Below are positions 15,300 to 23,132 of a DNA stretch of 23,524 nt, one piece after another. The notes below the pieces were generated by a model. That model ran no database searches and was not told the origin of the DNA. It saw nothing but the letters and a program-made list of their open reading frames with translations. The DNA is from CAOJBM01 sp051872535. Its GTDB lineage: Bacteria; Bacillota_I; Bacilli_A; RF39; UBA660. Position 1 is the first letter of the stretch. Every line of letters begins with the position of its first letter. Both the position numbers and the translations under genes were made by a program. The DNA is taken from NCBI GenBank assembly GCA_051872535.1, contig JBJEDY010000001.1, positions 1 through 23,524 of the forward strand, read 5' to 3'.

Positions 15300-16529
15300 C
15301 TAATTATCTTTTACTTTTTTTAATGAATAACCATCATTATCATCAATCCAATAACCTGCACGACCATTTTCTTTTGCTTGATATAATGCTCTATCACTAC
15401 GTTTTAATAATGTTTGATAATTATTATTAACATAACCTTGAGCAACACCAATACTAGCTGATAATCCATTAAATTCCCAAGATTCTTTTAATCCACATCT
15501 TAACAAAAGCAAAAAATCTTCAATTTCTTTTTTAATATCATTTAATTCTTTATTAATAACTTTAATTACTAAAAATTCATCTCCACCCATTCTTATAATG
15601 GTATCTTGTGGAAATGATTTTTTTAATGTATCAGCTGTAAGAACTATTGCTGCATCACCATAATCATGACCATAATTATCATTCACTTCTTTAAAGTGAT
15701 CTAAATCTACTGACAAAAAAGTAATATTACCAACACGATTTTCCATATATTCATTAAAATATCTTCTATTATATAAACCTGTCATTAAATCCGTTCGCGA
15801 ATCTTGATAAGTTTGATTTTCTATATATCTTTCTAGCGTAAAATCTCTAAATATACACATTTGTCCATATACTCTATCTAACGGATCAGTTATATCAATA
15901 ATCCTTAATTCTAATATTTTTTCTTCTCCATTTATTGGTTTAGTTTTACCTTCTATAAATCCACTTCGATTTGTTTCTCTATGTGGATAAAAATTCATTT
16001 TGGACCAATCTTCATAAAAAGTTCCAACAACACTATCTTTAGTAACACAAAATAAAATTTCAAATTGAGAATTAACGTTAGTAATTAATCCGTTAATATC
16101 TTTAATTAAAACTGGATAAGGTCCTTTTTCAAAAAAAATATCACTTTTAGAAATCAAACATTCTTTTTGCAAATTTAATTCAACTTCTAAACAAAATCTT
16201 TCTAATAAATTTTGCATACGATATTTAATAAAATTTTTATCCAAAGATTTTCTTATTATTTCATTAGTTAATAATTGGTCTATATGATTTACTGGTTCAT
16301 CTGTACACAAAACAATTTTTGCATTATTCTTACAATTTTTTTTAATTTCGTTTAAATCTACTACACAGTCAAAAACCAATACATCACTTTCTATGACAGC
16401 ATTATAATCAATTATTTCATACTTTTGAATTTTATAAAAAAACCTATCATAAGGTTTAATTGATTCAATTATTCTAATTAAACTTTCATCTTTTGTGAAC
16501 ACCGATATTTTTATATTATAATTATGCAC
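15300..16529 (-). CDS. Diguanylate cyclase with receiver-like and PAS domains
   Basis: Predicted to make cyclic di-GMP from two GTP in the cytoplasm. Residues about 1-85 look like a receiver-like alpha/beta domain (IKISVFTKDES at the start, DVLVFDC in the centre), with the full phosphoacceptor set not evident. A PAS domain covers about 130-235 (VLIKDINGLITNVN). The GGDEF domain runs about 244-396: DLMTGLYNRRYF, LSVDLDHFKEVNDNYGH, and an intact GGDEF at 315-319. The inhibitory RxxD site just before it reads FPQD, so product inhibition is probably lost. A GTG start (16527-16529) is chosen because a GGGGGG ribosome binding site lies six bases upstream; an ATG 11 codons earlier has none and is only about 10 bases from a -10 box. 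Confidence 0.9.
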   Translation of the reverse strand: MHNYNIKISVFTKDESLIRIIESIKPYDRFFYKIQKYEIIDYNAVIESDVLVFDCVVDLNEIKKNCKNNAKIVLCTDEPVNHIDQLLTNEIIRKSLDKNFIKYRMQNLLERFCLEVELNLQKECLISKSDIFFEKGPYPVLIKDINGLITNVNSQFEILFCVTKDSVVGTFYEDWSKMNFYPHRETNRSGFIEGKTKPINGEEKILELRIIDITDPLDRVYGQMCIFRDFTLERYIENQTYQDSRTDLMTGLYNRRYFNEYMENRVGNITFLSVDLDHFKEVNDNYGHDYGDAAIVLTADTLKKSFPQDTIIRMGGDEFLVIKVINKELNDIKKEIEDFLLLLRCGLKESWEFNGLSASIGVAQGYVNNNYQTLLKRSDRALYQAKENGRAGYWIDDNDGYSLKKVKDN

Positions 16530-16572
16530 TATAATCCCCCCTGTTAAAAATACTTTGTTCATAGTCTTAAAT

Positions 16573-16578
16573 ATTATA
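16573..16578 (-). promoter_or_regulatory. -10 box of the diguanylate cyclase gene
   Basis: A perfect TATAAT on the minus strand about 44 bases before the GTG start, with only a weak -35. Initiation here rules out the earlier ATG as an effective start. Confidence 0.45.
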
Positions 16579-16607
16579 TTCTACGTTATAAAAAATGTTG
16601 CAGTTTA

Positions 16608-17099
16608 TTAGTCACATATTTTTTTAATTTCTTTATATGAATTCAATAATTGTTCATCTATCCCTTTTGGGCAATTTGCTGGCGATGTACTAGGTAAATA
16701 TTTTGCTTCAATCTTTGTTTGTGGATAAATATATTTACAATATAAATCAAAAGCTTTTCTTCCTGTTGTAAAAATAGCATCAATCTTAGAATTACTTAAA
16801 ATTTCTGATAAATCATTAACTTCAATATTTTTTATAGACTTATCCGATGAAAAATCAATATCACAACTTTTTAAAACATCAAATAAAGCAATATGATGTT
16901 CTAAAAGAAAACTTGTTCTTTCTTCTATAGTATTTCCAATTTCTTTCTCATAAACTTTTTCTAAAGTTTTCCAAAATCTATTCTTAGGATGTGCATAATA
17001 AAAACCAACTTCTCTAGATTTTACAGAAGGCATTGTACCTAAAATTAATACTTTAGAGTTTTTATCATATATTGGTTTTAAAGAATGATATACTTTCAT
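16608..17099 (-). CDS. DNA-deoxyinosine glycosylase, uracil-DNA glycosylase superfamily family 6 type
   Basis: Base-excision repair enzyme predicted to remove hypoxanthine from deaminated adenine in DNA. The 163 residues match the family. Motif 1 reads LILGTMPSVKSRE (18-30), followed by the family-typical FYYAHPKNRFW (33-43), where Asn40 is the likely catalytic residue. Motif 2 is LPSTSPAN (135-142). The start aligns with the family's usual N-terminus (MKVYHSLKPIYD), yet there is no clear ribosome binding site upstream. It is divergent from the DHH gene and lies just upstream of the diguanylate cyclase gene, which seems to have its own promoter. Confidence 0.85.
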   Translation of the reverse strand: MKVYHSLKPIYDKNSKVLILGTMPSVKSREVGFYYAHPKNRFWKTLEKVYEKEIGNTIEERTSFLLEHHIALFDVLKSCDIDFSSDKSIKNIEVNDLSEILSNSKIDAIFTTGRKAFDLYCKYIYPQTKIEAKYLPSTSPANCPKGIDEQLLNSYKEIKKICD

Positions 17100-17249
17100 T
17101 TGTATCAGTACTTTCTAAATCATTTTACTCTTATATTATTTCCTTATTTTTTCTAAATAATTCTTTATTTTCTAAAGCCTTAAAATTTGTCATAATCAAC
17201 ATCTTTCTTACAATATTATTAAATTTTGTAAAAATATGCAATATCTTTA

Positions 17250-17258
17250 TGGTACAAT
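17250..17258 (+). promoter_or_regulatory. Extended -10 promoter of the DHH phosphoesterase gene
   Basis: TGGTACAAT, an extended -10, about 20 bases before the GTG start, in the 178-base divergent spacer. GGAAGTG, the ribosome binding site, follows at 17264-17270. The rest of the spacer is AT-rich with no other evident element. Confidence 0.6.
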
Positions 17259-17277
17259 TATTTTGGAAGTGATTTAG

Positions 17278-18210
17278 GTGAAAAAAATATGTTTAATAAC
17301 ACATGCTGCTGATATGGATGGAGCTTTTCCTATCATACTTGCTAAAAAAGTTTTCGAAAATGTGGATGACTTTTCTTGCGAAATCGATGAAGTTGATGAT
17401 ACATTAAAGCAAGTTATAACACATTATGAAGATTATGAAACAATTTATATTGTTGATTTAAGTGTTAGCGATGAAATGGCACAATATATTAATAAAGATG
17501 AAATATTAAGAAATAAAATTCAAATATATGATCATCACCAAAGTAGAGAGCATCAAAATATCTATCCTTTTATTAATATCATTAGTTCTCAGAATGGTCG
17601 AAAAGAATCTGGTACTTCATTATTTTATAATTGTCTAAAAAATACTGTTGATAACTCTATACTTATGAACAATGCTGTTATTGAACTTGTTGAACTAATC
17701 AGAGAAAATGATACTTACGATTTTCTTGAAGAAAACAAAGAAAAAGCAAATCAATTAGCAGAGTTATATGATATATATGGACGAGATAGATTTATTAATA
17801 ATTATAGTGAATTTATTGAAAAAAATAATTATTTTTATTTTACCGACACAGAAATAATACTTCATGAAATTGAAAGCGAACGAACAAAAAGATATATTGA
17901 AGAAAAATTAAAACATGTTATCAAAGCTAAAATTGATGGTATTCCAGTTGGTATAGTTTTTGCAGAAAAAAAACGTAGTCTTCTTGGCCATACAATGACT
18001 GAAATAATATCAGATATAGATATCGCTATTATCATCAACGTTGATAAATCAGTTAGTTATCGTGCTGATAAAGATGAGGTTGATGTTAATGTTATTGCTA
18101 AACCTTATGGAGGAGGTGGACATAAACATGCAGGTGGAAGTCCACTCCCTGAAGATCTACAAGAAAAGATAAGTGAATATATATTTAAAAATATTGAATG
18201 GATAAAATAA
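17278..18210 (+). CDS. DHH-family phosphoesterase
   Basis: The only plus-strand gene. Predicted metal-dependent phosphodiesterase/exonuclease-like protein of 310 residues. Metal-binding motif I reads THAADMDG (8-15), the equivalent of the usual HxDxDG. VDLS (59-62) is motif II and YDHH (84-87) is the family signature. The C-terminal DHHA1 domain ends with GGGGHKHAGG (277-286), the substrate-binding glycine loop. It resembles NrnA/oligoribonuclease-like proteins more than RecJ in size, but the substrate cannot be told. GTG start supported by GGAAGTG. It has its own promoter and terminator and converges on the ABC exporter gene. Confidence 0.87.
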   Translation: MKKICLITHAADMDGAFPIILAKKVFENVDDFSCEIDEVDDTLKQVITHYEDYETIYIVDLSVSDEMAQYINKDEILRNKIQIYDHHQSREHQNIYPFINIISSQNGRKESGTSLFYNCLKNTVDNSILMNNAVIELVELIRENDTYDFLEENKEKANQLAELYDIYGRDRFINNYSEFIEKNNYFYFTDTEIILHEIESERTKRYIEEKLKHVIKAKIDGIPVGIVFAEKKRSLLGHTMTEIISDIDIAIIINVDKSVSYRADKDEVDVNVIAKPYGGGGHKHAGGSPLPEDLQEKISEYIFKNIEWIK

Positions 18211-18211
18211 T

Positions 18212-18242
18212 AATAGAATTTTATGATTATTCTATTTTTTTT
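18212..18242 (+). terminator. Terminator of the DHH gene
   Basis: AATAGAAT and ATTCTATT (8 perfect base pairs, 9-base loop) followed by a T run, starting one base after the stop codon. Confidence 0.75.
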
Positions 18243-18276
18243 CAAAAAAAAGAAGTATATAAATATAAATACTTCT
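18243..18276 (-). terminator. Terminator of the GNAT/CorA-like/ABC operon
   Basis: AGAAGTAT and ATACTTCT (8 perfect base pairs, 10-base loop) followed by eight T on the minus strand. The first arm begins in the TAG stop of the ABC gene. It abuts the opposing DHH terminator, separating the two convergent units. Confidence 0.78.
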
Positions 18277-20011
18277 ATTCTATATCATCTTTACTAATAC
18301 TTGCAAAAACACGATTAATAAGTTCTTTATACAATGGTGATCTATTTAGAACTTCTTTATTTTTTCCTTTTGCAACAACTTTACCCTTATCTAAGACTAT
18401 TATTCGATCTGATATAGCCATAATTTCAGGTTTATGAGTAATCACTATTATAGTATGATCTTTCTTTAGTTCTTGTAACAGTTCGGCAATTTCTCCAGTA
18501 GCAGATGGATCTATATTACTTGTAACTTCATCAAATAATAATATCTCAGCATTAGAAAGTAAAGATCTTGCAATAGCTAATAATTGTCTTTGTCCATCAG
18601 TAAAGACATTATCTTCTAAAGAAATTATAGTATTATATCCCTTAGGTAAGTTCTCTATAAAATCGTGTATACCAACTCTTTTACATGCTTCTTTTTGTGC
18701 ATTTATATTAGGATTAATTAAAGATAAATTATCTTTTATACTCATTTCAAATACAAAAGGTTTTTGAAATACTCCAGAAACATTTGTTGAATATACTTTT
18801 TTTGTATAATTGTAAATACTTTCATTATCAATTAATATTTCTCCTGATTTTACCCTTTTTAAACGATACAACAAATTCATAATGGTTGTTTTCCCACTTC
18901 CACTATGACCAACAATTGTATTAATTTCATTTGGATAAGCCTTAAATGATACTTTATTTAAAATCTTTTTGTCTTTTATTTCATAACAAACATTTTTAAA
19001 TTCAACAACTCCATTTATATAGTCATTATCAACATCACCAAAATCAATTTGTTTTTGTGGTGTATAATCTAAAATATTTTTTATACGATTAACTCTTACT
19101 CCATAGTTACTTAAATTTAATAAATTATCAAGCATAGTATCAGTACAAGTAATTGTCATTTCAAAGTAACTAATTAGTAATATAAGCTTATCTAATGTCA
19201 TAGTATCTATTATAACTAAATAAGCTAAGAAAATATATAATAGTATTTTTCCAAAATAAACTATATATGGTATAAAACAATATCGCTCTGATAAACATTT
19301 CCTTTTATTCTTATATTGTTCTTTCCATCTTTTTCTAGTTTTATCTAAATTAACATTTAACTTAGGCATCATATTCAATGTTTTAACTTGTCTTAAATTA
19401 ATTAACATTTGATTTAAAACATCAATTACCTTATCTTCATACTTTCTTGTACCTTCATAATATTTAGACACTTTTTTAGAATTATCATTCATTAAATACA
19501 AATATAAAATATCTAAAATCAGTACAAAAGTTGCTACTATTACGTTATAGTACATAAATATACCAAATATTATTATTAATTTAAGAATAGTCATTGATGC
19601 TTTTACAACACAATCAATTACATCTACTAAATATCTTATATCATCACTACAAGTTTCAATTATTTTTCCTTTACTTATTTTATTAAAAATTTCATCATTA
19701 GAAGCAACTTTTTCCATTAACAACTTTTGAACTTCTAAATGATAATAATCAGCTAAAATAGTATAAGTATAATAGTTCCAATATAAGCTTGCATAATATA
19801 TAACATAGAAAAGAAGATATAAGAAAACATATAACCAAATACCATTAAAATCTTTATTAGTAATTACCGCAATAATTCCTGATGTTGCAATCGGAGGCAA
19901 TAAACTAGATATATTGTTTAATCCACAACTAACAAACATTTGAATAATTATCCAAACTCTTTTATTAGCGATGCTTAACAAATTTTTAAATATATTATAA
20001 TACCTTTTCAT
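18275..20011 (-). CDS. ABC exporter, fused membrane and ATPase domains
   Basis: Type IV ABC half-transporter of 578 residues, expected to work as a homodimer in the cytoplasmic membrane. About six hydrophobic segments lie in residues 1-300. The ATPase domain follows (about 334-578): Walker A GHSGSGKT (368-375), Q-loop VFQKP, Walker B ILLFDE (490-495) with catalytic Glu495, and H-loop His526. The signature is degenerate, FTDGQ (470-474) instead of LSGGQ. Substrate is unknown; no peptidase domain is present. Its ATG starts one base after the stop of the CorA-like gene and lacks its own ribosome binding site, so translation is probably coupled. Confidence 0.9.
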   Translation of the reverse strand: MKRYYNIFKNLLSIANKRVWIIIQMFVSCGLNNISSLLPPIATSGIIAVITNKDFNGIWLYVFLYLLFYVIYYASLYWNYYTYTILADYYHLEVQKLLMEKVASNDEIFNKISKGKIIETCSDDIRYLVDVIDCVVKASMTILKLIIIFGIFMYYNVIVATFVLILDILYLYLMNDNSKKVSKYYEGTRKYEDKVIDVLNQMLINLRQVKTLNMMPKLNVNLDKTRKRWKEQYKNKRKCLSERYCFIPYIVYFGKILLYIFLAYLVIIDTMTLDKLILLISYFEMTITCTDTMLDNLLNLSNYGVRVNRIKNILDYTPQKQIDFGDVDNDYINGVVEFKNVCYEIKDKKILNKVSFKAYPNEINTIVGHSGSGKTTIMNLLYRLKRVKSGEILIDNESIYNYTKKVYSTNVSGVFQKPFVFEMSIKDNLSLINPNINAQKEACKRVGIHDFIENLPKGYNTIISLEDNVFTDGQRQLLAIARSLLSNAEILLFDEVTSNIDPSATGEIAELLQELKKDHTIIVITHKPEIMAISDRIIVLDKGKVVAKGKNKEVLNRSPLYKELINRVFASISKDDIE

Positions 20012-20012
20012 A

Positions 20013-21194
20013 CTAATCTATATTTTTATCATATTCGATATCTTCTATATCGTACTTTCTCTTATTATTAATAGCAGATAATATCTTATTAGATAACCAT
20101 CCTAATATAGCTAAAATAAAGAAATAAACAAACCCAAACACTTCAAATTGTGGAGCGCTATTAGTAAATAATCCAAGCATTGCAGCTCCAGCACTCATTG
20201 ATGTAACTATAGTTAAACTATCTATAGAACTAGATGTAACATCTTGTTTTATTCCAGCAAATAATTTTTGAGCTGAACTAACATAATTTTTAGTCATATC
20301 CCATAAATGTTTGATATATTCTAGAGTATCCCTTAATGTTTCATATCTATATCCAGATATTGATAAAAATTCTGATAAATCTTCATCATTCTTAGCAATT
20401 TTTTCTCTAGTTGAAATATATGTACTCATTTGTTTAATTCTTCCATCAATTAGGTTAACTGTCTTAGCATATCCTTCTAACTTCGTAGTAAACTTAACAA
20501 TTTCAGATCCTTTAATATGAGCGTTTTCTTTAACTACATCAATTTTTTCCCAAATAATTCTATGTAAATTTAAGTATCTATGTAATTGTCCTTTAAATTC
20601 ACGAATAAAAATTTGTTCTTCAATATATCTTTCAATAGTAGCCAAATCAGTCTTTTTATTATTAATAAAATAATACTTATCACCACGAACAACATCATAT
20701 TTACTGTTTGAAAATTCAAAATATTTTTGTTTTTCAGTTCGTGCTAATAATTCTGATATTTCATCTTTACTAGCATTTTCGCAAATAACAAAGTAAGGAT
20801 ATACAGTCTCAATATTAGCTAATTCTTTTGGTACTGGTGCTCCTAAACTAAATAAATAACTTAAAGCAGGAGATAATTTGTTTTCATAATAGTCTGTAAC
20901 TTTATCAATATCTGCAAATAAAGTATCATTACTAACATTATTGTTATTAAGAGTTATAAGTCCATCTTCAAATATTTTAACTGTTATATTTTGAGCAGTT
21001 GTAAAAAGAATATATTCTTCTCCAGCAACGCCATACTCAATTCGACCTATTTCTAAATTCTTACGATATTCTTTTAATTTTTCTTTATCTAAATCAAGTT
21101 CTGATTTGCACATTCTTAAAAAATCATATACTTCTGATAATTGTAGCATTGTTCTTTGAAACCATCCACCTACATAAATGTTATCTATTTTCAT
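20013..21194 (-). CDS. CorA-like membrane protein without the GMN motif
   Basis: Not a named family to me. 393 residues from the start at 21192-21194, chosen because GAGGA is six bases ahead; an ATG two codons earlier would touch it. The N-terminal half is mixed alpha/beta, residues about 185-320 are long charged helices, and two membrane segments close the protein (about 325-344 and 350-370), followed by a basic-acidic tail. This order matches CorA-type channels. The loop between the two segments reads TNSAPQ and lacks the Mg-selective Gly-Met-Asn, so it is either a divergent member or an analogue such as RMD1-like proteins. It lies between the GNAT and ABC genes in one operon. Confidence 0.78.
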   Translation of the reverse strand: MKIDNIYVGGWFQRTMLQLSEVYDFLRMCKSELDLDKEKLKEYRKNLEIGRIEYGVAGEEYILFTTAQNITVKIFEDGLITLNNNNVSNDTLFADIDKVTDYYENKLSPALSYLFSLGAPVPKELANIETVYPYFVICENASKDEISELLARTEKQKYFEFSNSKYDVVRGDKYYFINNKKTDLATIERYIEEQIFIREFKGQLHRYLNLHRIIWEKIDVVKENAHIKGSEIVKFTTKLEGYAKTVNLIDGRIKQMSTYISTREKIAKNDEDLSEFLSISGYRYETLRDTLEYIKHLWDMTKNYVSSAQKLFAGIKQDVTSSSIDSLTIVTSMSAGAAMLGLFTNSAPQFEVFGFVYFFILAILGWLSNKILSAINNKRKYDIEDIEYDKNID

Positions 21195-21210
21195 ATACAT
21201 TCCTCAAATC

Positions 21211-21657
21211 TTAAATATATTCTATAAAAAATTTAGCATCCATTATTTCAAAACCATGTTCAATATAACAGGCATGAGCAGCTTGTCTAAAATTCTTGCT
21301 CCATAATTCAATTGTTTTACAATTCATTTCTTTACATATTTTTTTTACTTCATTCAACATAAATGTTGCTATTTTATGACGTCGATATTCCGGTTTAACA
21401 CAAACGTGATTTAGTATTGCAAATGTATTCATATCTTCATATATTGTTGGAATAATAGTTATCTTAGTATGGGCTATAATCTCACCATTATATTCTCCTA
21501 CTAAATATAATTGATTTTTGTCATTTTCTGTTTCTTTAAATACTTTTTTAGCGTAATCTAAATTTGTTTTTTCATCAAAACAAATATCACAAAGTTTAAT
21601 TATTTCTGGGACATCTTCATAAGTTGCAGTTCTAAATTTAACATTCATAATATTCAT
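21211..21657 (-). CDS. GNAT-family N-acetyltransferase
   Basis: Acetyl-CoA-dependent acetyltransferase of 148 residues. N-terminal FRTATYEDVPEI begins the fold. Motif A reads VCVKPEYRRHKIATFML, the RRxxIA loop that binds the acetyl-CoA pyrophosphate, with His in place of the usual Gly. C-terminal HACYIEHGFE is motif B. Acceptor substrate unknown. AAGGAAGGG lies before the ATG; a second ATG three codons in is also possible. First gene of a three-gene operon (16-base gap to the next). Confidence 0.88.
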   Translation of the reverse strand: MNIMNVKFRTATYEDVPEIIKLCDICFDEKTNLDYAKKVFKETENDKNQLYLVGEYNGEIIAHTKITIIPTIYEDMNTFAILNHVCVKPEYRRHKIATFMLNEVKKICKEMNCKTIELWSKNFRQAAHACYIEHGFEIMDAKFFIEYI

Positions 21658-21686
21658 ACCCTTCCTTAATACTATTATTTTTAATT

Positions 21687-21714
21687 ATTATAGCTCATAT
21701 ATTTATTTTTTCAA
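21687..21714 (-). promoter_or_regulatory. Promoter of the GNAT/CorA-like/ABC operon
   Basis: TTGAAA (21709-21714), 16-base spacer, perfect TATAAT (21687-21692) on the minus strand, about 30 bases before the first ATG. Confidence 0.65.
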
Positions 21715-21737
21715 ATTAGTTTATAGAATTTAAACAT

Positions 21738-22385
21738 TTATTTTACATTATTAATTATATATTTTATGTCCTCTATTGATTTATCAATATTAAACCTACC
21801 ATTACCTACTGGATAAAAAACAGAATACAATTTATATTCATTATTATCAATTAATTTAATAAATTCTTTTTTTCGACATTGTGAAACAGATATTTTTTCA
21901 TTTAAAACAATACTACTAACTTGATTTCCAAATAATATAATTACTTTAGGCTTTATAATACTAAATTCTTTATATAATAAATCTAAGTATTCTTTGTAAG
22001 TCGAATCAGGAAGTGGTCTTGCATCAATTTGAGTACATTTACCTAAATTAGTAATAAATACTTTATGTTTGGCTATATTATCATAAACATATGACGCAAA
22101 TTCTTCATCCCATTCTGCTCCTTTTCTGTTTCTTATTTCTAAATATACTTCTTTATCTAATAGATTTAATTCATAGAACAAACCCCAAATTACTTTTGTT
22201 CCTATCCAAGGAGCATGTATACCTTTCCATTTTGGTAACGAAGCAATATTTTTGCCAGTAGGATTCATAAAAACAAAACAAACATCTGGATTATCTATAC
22301 ATCCTCCATTGTAAATTGAATGAAGTTCTTTTGCCCCATATTTTAACTGCAATTCATCATAATACTTATTTAATTCTGTTATCAT
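21738..22385 (-). CDS. Uracil-DNA-glycosylase-like protein
   Basis: Member of the UDG-like alpha/beta superfamily, 215 residues. FVFMNPTGKN (37-46) is the motif 1 region in its FMNPTG form, ITNLGKC (111-117) follows in the core, IILFGNQ (149-155) is the strand before the third motif, and YPVGNGRFN (191-199) corresponds to the substrate loop (motif 2, HPS-like in classical enzymes). Activity is probable DNA-base excision but not certain, since several proteins of this fold have other roles. The start is supported by AGGG and GAGGT upstream. It has its own promoter and no clear terminator before the GNAT gene. Confidence 0.75.
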   Translation of the reverse strand: MITELNKYYDELQLKYGAKELHSIYNGGCIDNPDVCFVFMNPTGKNIASLPKWKGIHAPWIGTKVIWGLFYELNLLDKEVYLEIRNRKGAEWDEEFASYVYDNIAKHKVFITNLGKCTQIDARPLPDSTYKEYLDLLYKEFSIIKPKVIILFGNQVSSIVLNEKISVSQCRKKEFIKLIDNNEYKLYSVFYPVGNGRFNIDKSIEDIKYIINNVK

Positions 22386-22403
22386 TTCCCTAACCTCTAG
22401 TTA

Positions 22404-22432
22404 ATTATACATTAAAAAAAAAGAAACTGCAA
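22404..22432 (-). promoter_or_regulatory. Promoter of the UDG-like gene, overlapping the yugP terminator
   Basis: TTGCAG (22427-22432), 17-base spacer, perfect TATAAT (22404-22409) on the minus strand. The -35 hexamer is in the loop and second arm of the hairpin that ends cysS-yugP. Confidence 0.6.
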
Positions 22433-22439
22433 AGTTTCT
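22412..22439 (-). terminator. Terminator of cysS-yugP
   Basis: AGAAAC and GTTTCT pair around a 6-base loop and run into nine T on the minus strand. The first arm starts in the TAG stop codon of the protease gene. Confidence 0.75.
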
Positions 22440-23106
22440 AATCTCTATCCCTACTAAATGCTAAAACTAATCTTAGTATTTGTAATGCACTAGCAATAAC
22501 TCCAGCTACATAGGTCATCGCAGCACTCTTAAGCATGCTTTCACAACCAATATGTTCAGAGTCTGTTACATAACCATTATCTTCTAAAATTTTTAAGGCT
22601 CTTTTACTAGCATCAAACTCAACTGGTAAAGTAACCAATTGAAATAATAGTCCTAAACCAGTTAAGGCAATTCCAAGCATTACCAAATCAAATGCTTGCA
22701 ATAGAATACCAATAAAAATTATAAAATATGATAAACTAGTACCTATTTTAACTATTGGAAATATTAATGAACGAACTCTCATCATAAAATATCCTTCTTT
22801 ATCTTGTATAGCATGTCCACATTCATGAGCAGCAACAGATATAGCAGCTATTGTTTCACTATGAAAAATATCTGAAGAAAGTCTAACTACTTTTCGAGAA
22901 GAATCATAATGATCACTTAATTCTCCTTTTGTTTCAACAACATAAACATCATTTAAACCATGAGCATCAAGAATTTGTCTTGCTACTTCTTGACCAGATA
23001 AACCATGATCATTTTTTATTTGTTTATATTTTTTATAATTTAAACTTATACCTATTTGAGCAATAGTAGGAATAATAAGTATAAGTATTAATAATAATAA
23101 ATCCAT
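22438..23106 (-). CDS. yugP: Zinc metallopeptidase, YugP family
   Basis: Membrane-bound zinc protease of unknown substrate, 222 residues. An N-terminal membrane segment (about 1-22) is followed by a soluble part with the zinc-binding AAHECGH (HExxH at 94-98). Membrane segments follow at about 113-136 and 140-160. PVEFDAS (161-167) supplies the third ligand, Glu163, and a final hydrophobic stretch lies at about 197-217. It matches the Zn_peptidase_2 family. AGGAGATG precedes the ATG, and the 26-base gap after cysS suggests one transcript. Confidence 0.9.
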   Translation of the reverse strand: MDLLLLILILIIPTIAQIGISLNYKKYKQIKNDHGLSGQEVARQILDAHGLNDVYVVETKGELSDHYDSSRKVVRLSSDIFHSETIAAISVAAHECGHAIQDKEGYFMMRVRSLIFPIVKIGTSLSYFIIFIGILLQAFDLVMLGIALTGLGLLFQLVTLPVEFDASKRALKILEDNGYVTDSEHIGCESMLKSAAMTYVAGVIASALQILRLVLAFSRDRD

Positions 23107-23132
23107 AAAACATCTCCTATTAACTATTATGT

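Noticed and set aside
17072..17272. Plus-strand 66-codon frame ahead of the DHH gene
   Set aside because: It overlaps the glycosylase start and the DHH promoter, lacks a ribosome binding site and is only Phe/Ile/Leu-rich from AT bias.
18198..18437. Plus-strand frame across the two convergent terminators
   Set aside because: It covers the DHH gene end, both hairpins and antisense ABC sequence, so it is a shadow.
20311..20520. Plus-strand frame opposite the CorA-like gene
   Set aside because: Antisense shadow without a translation signal.
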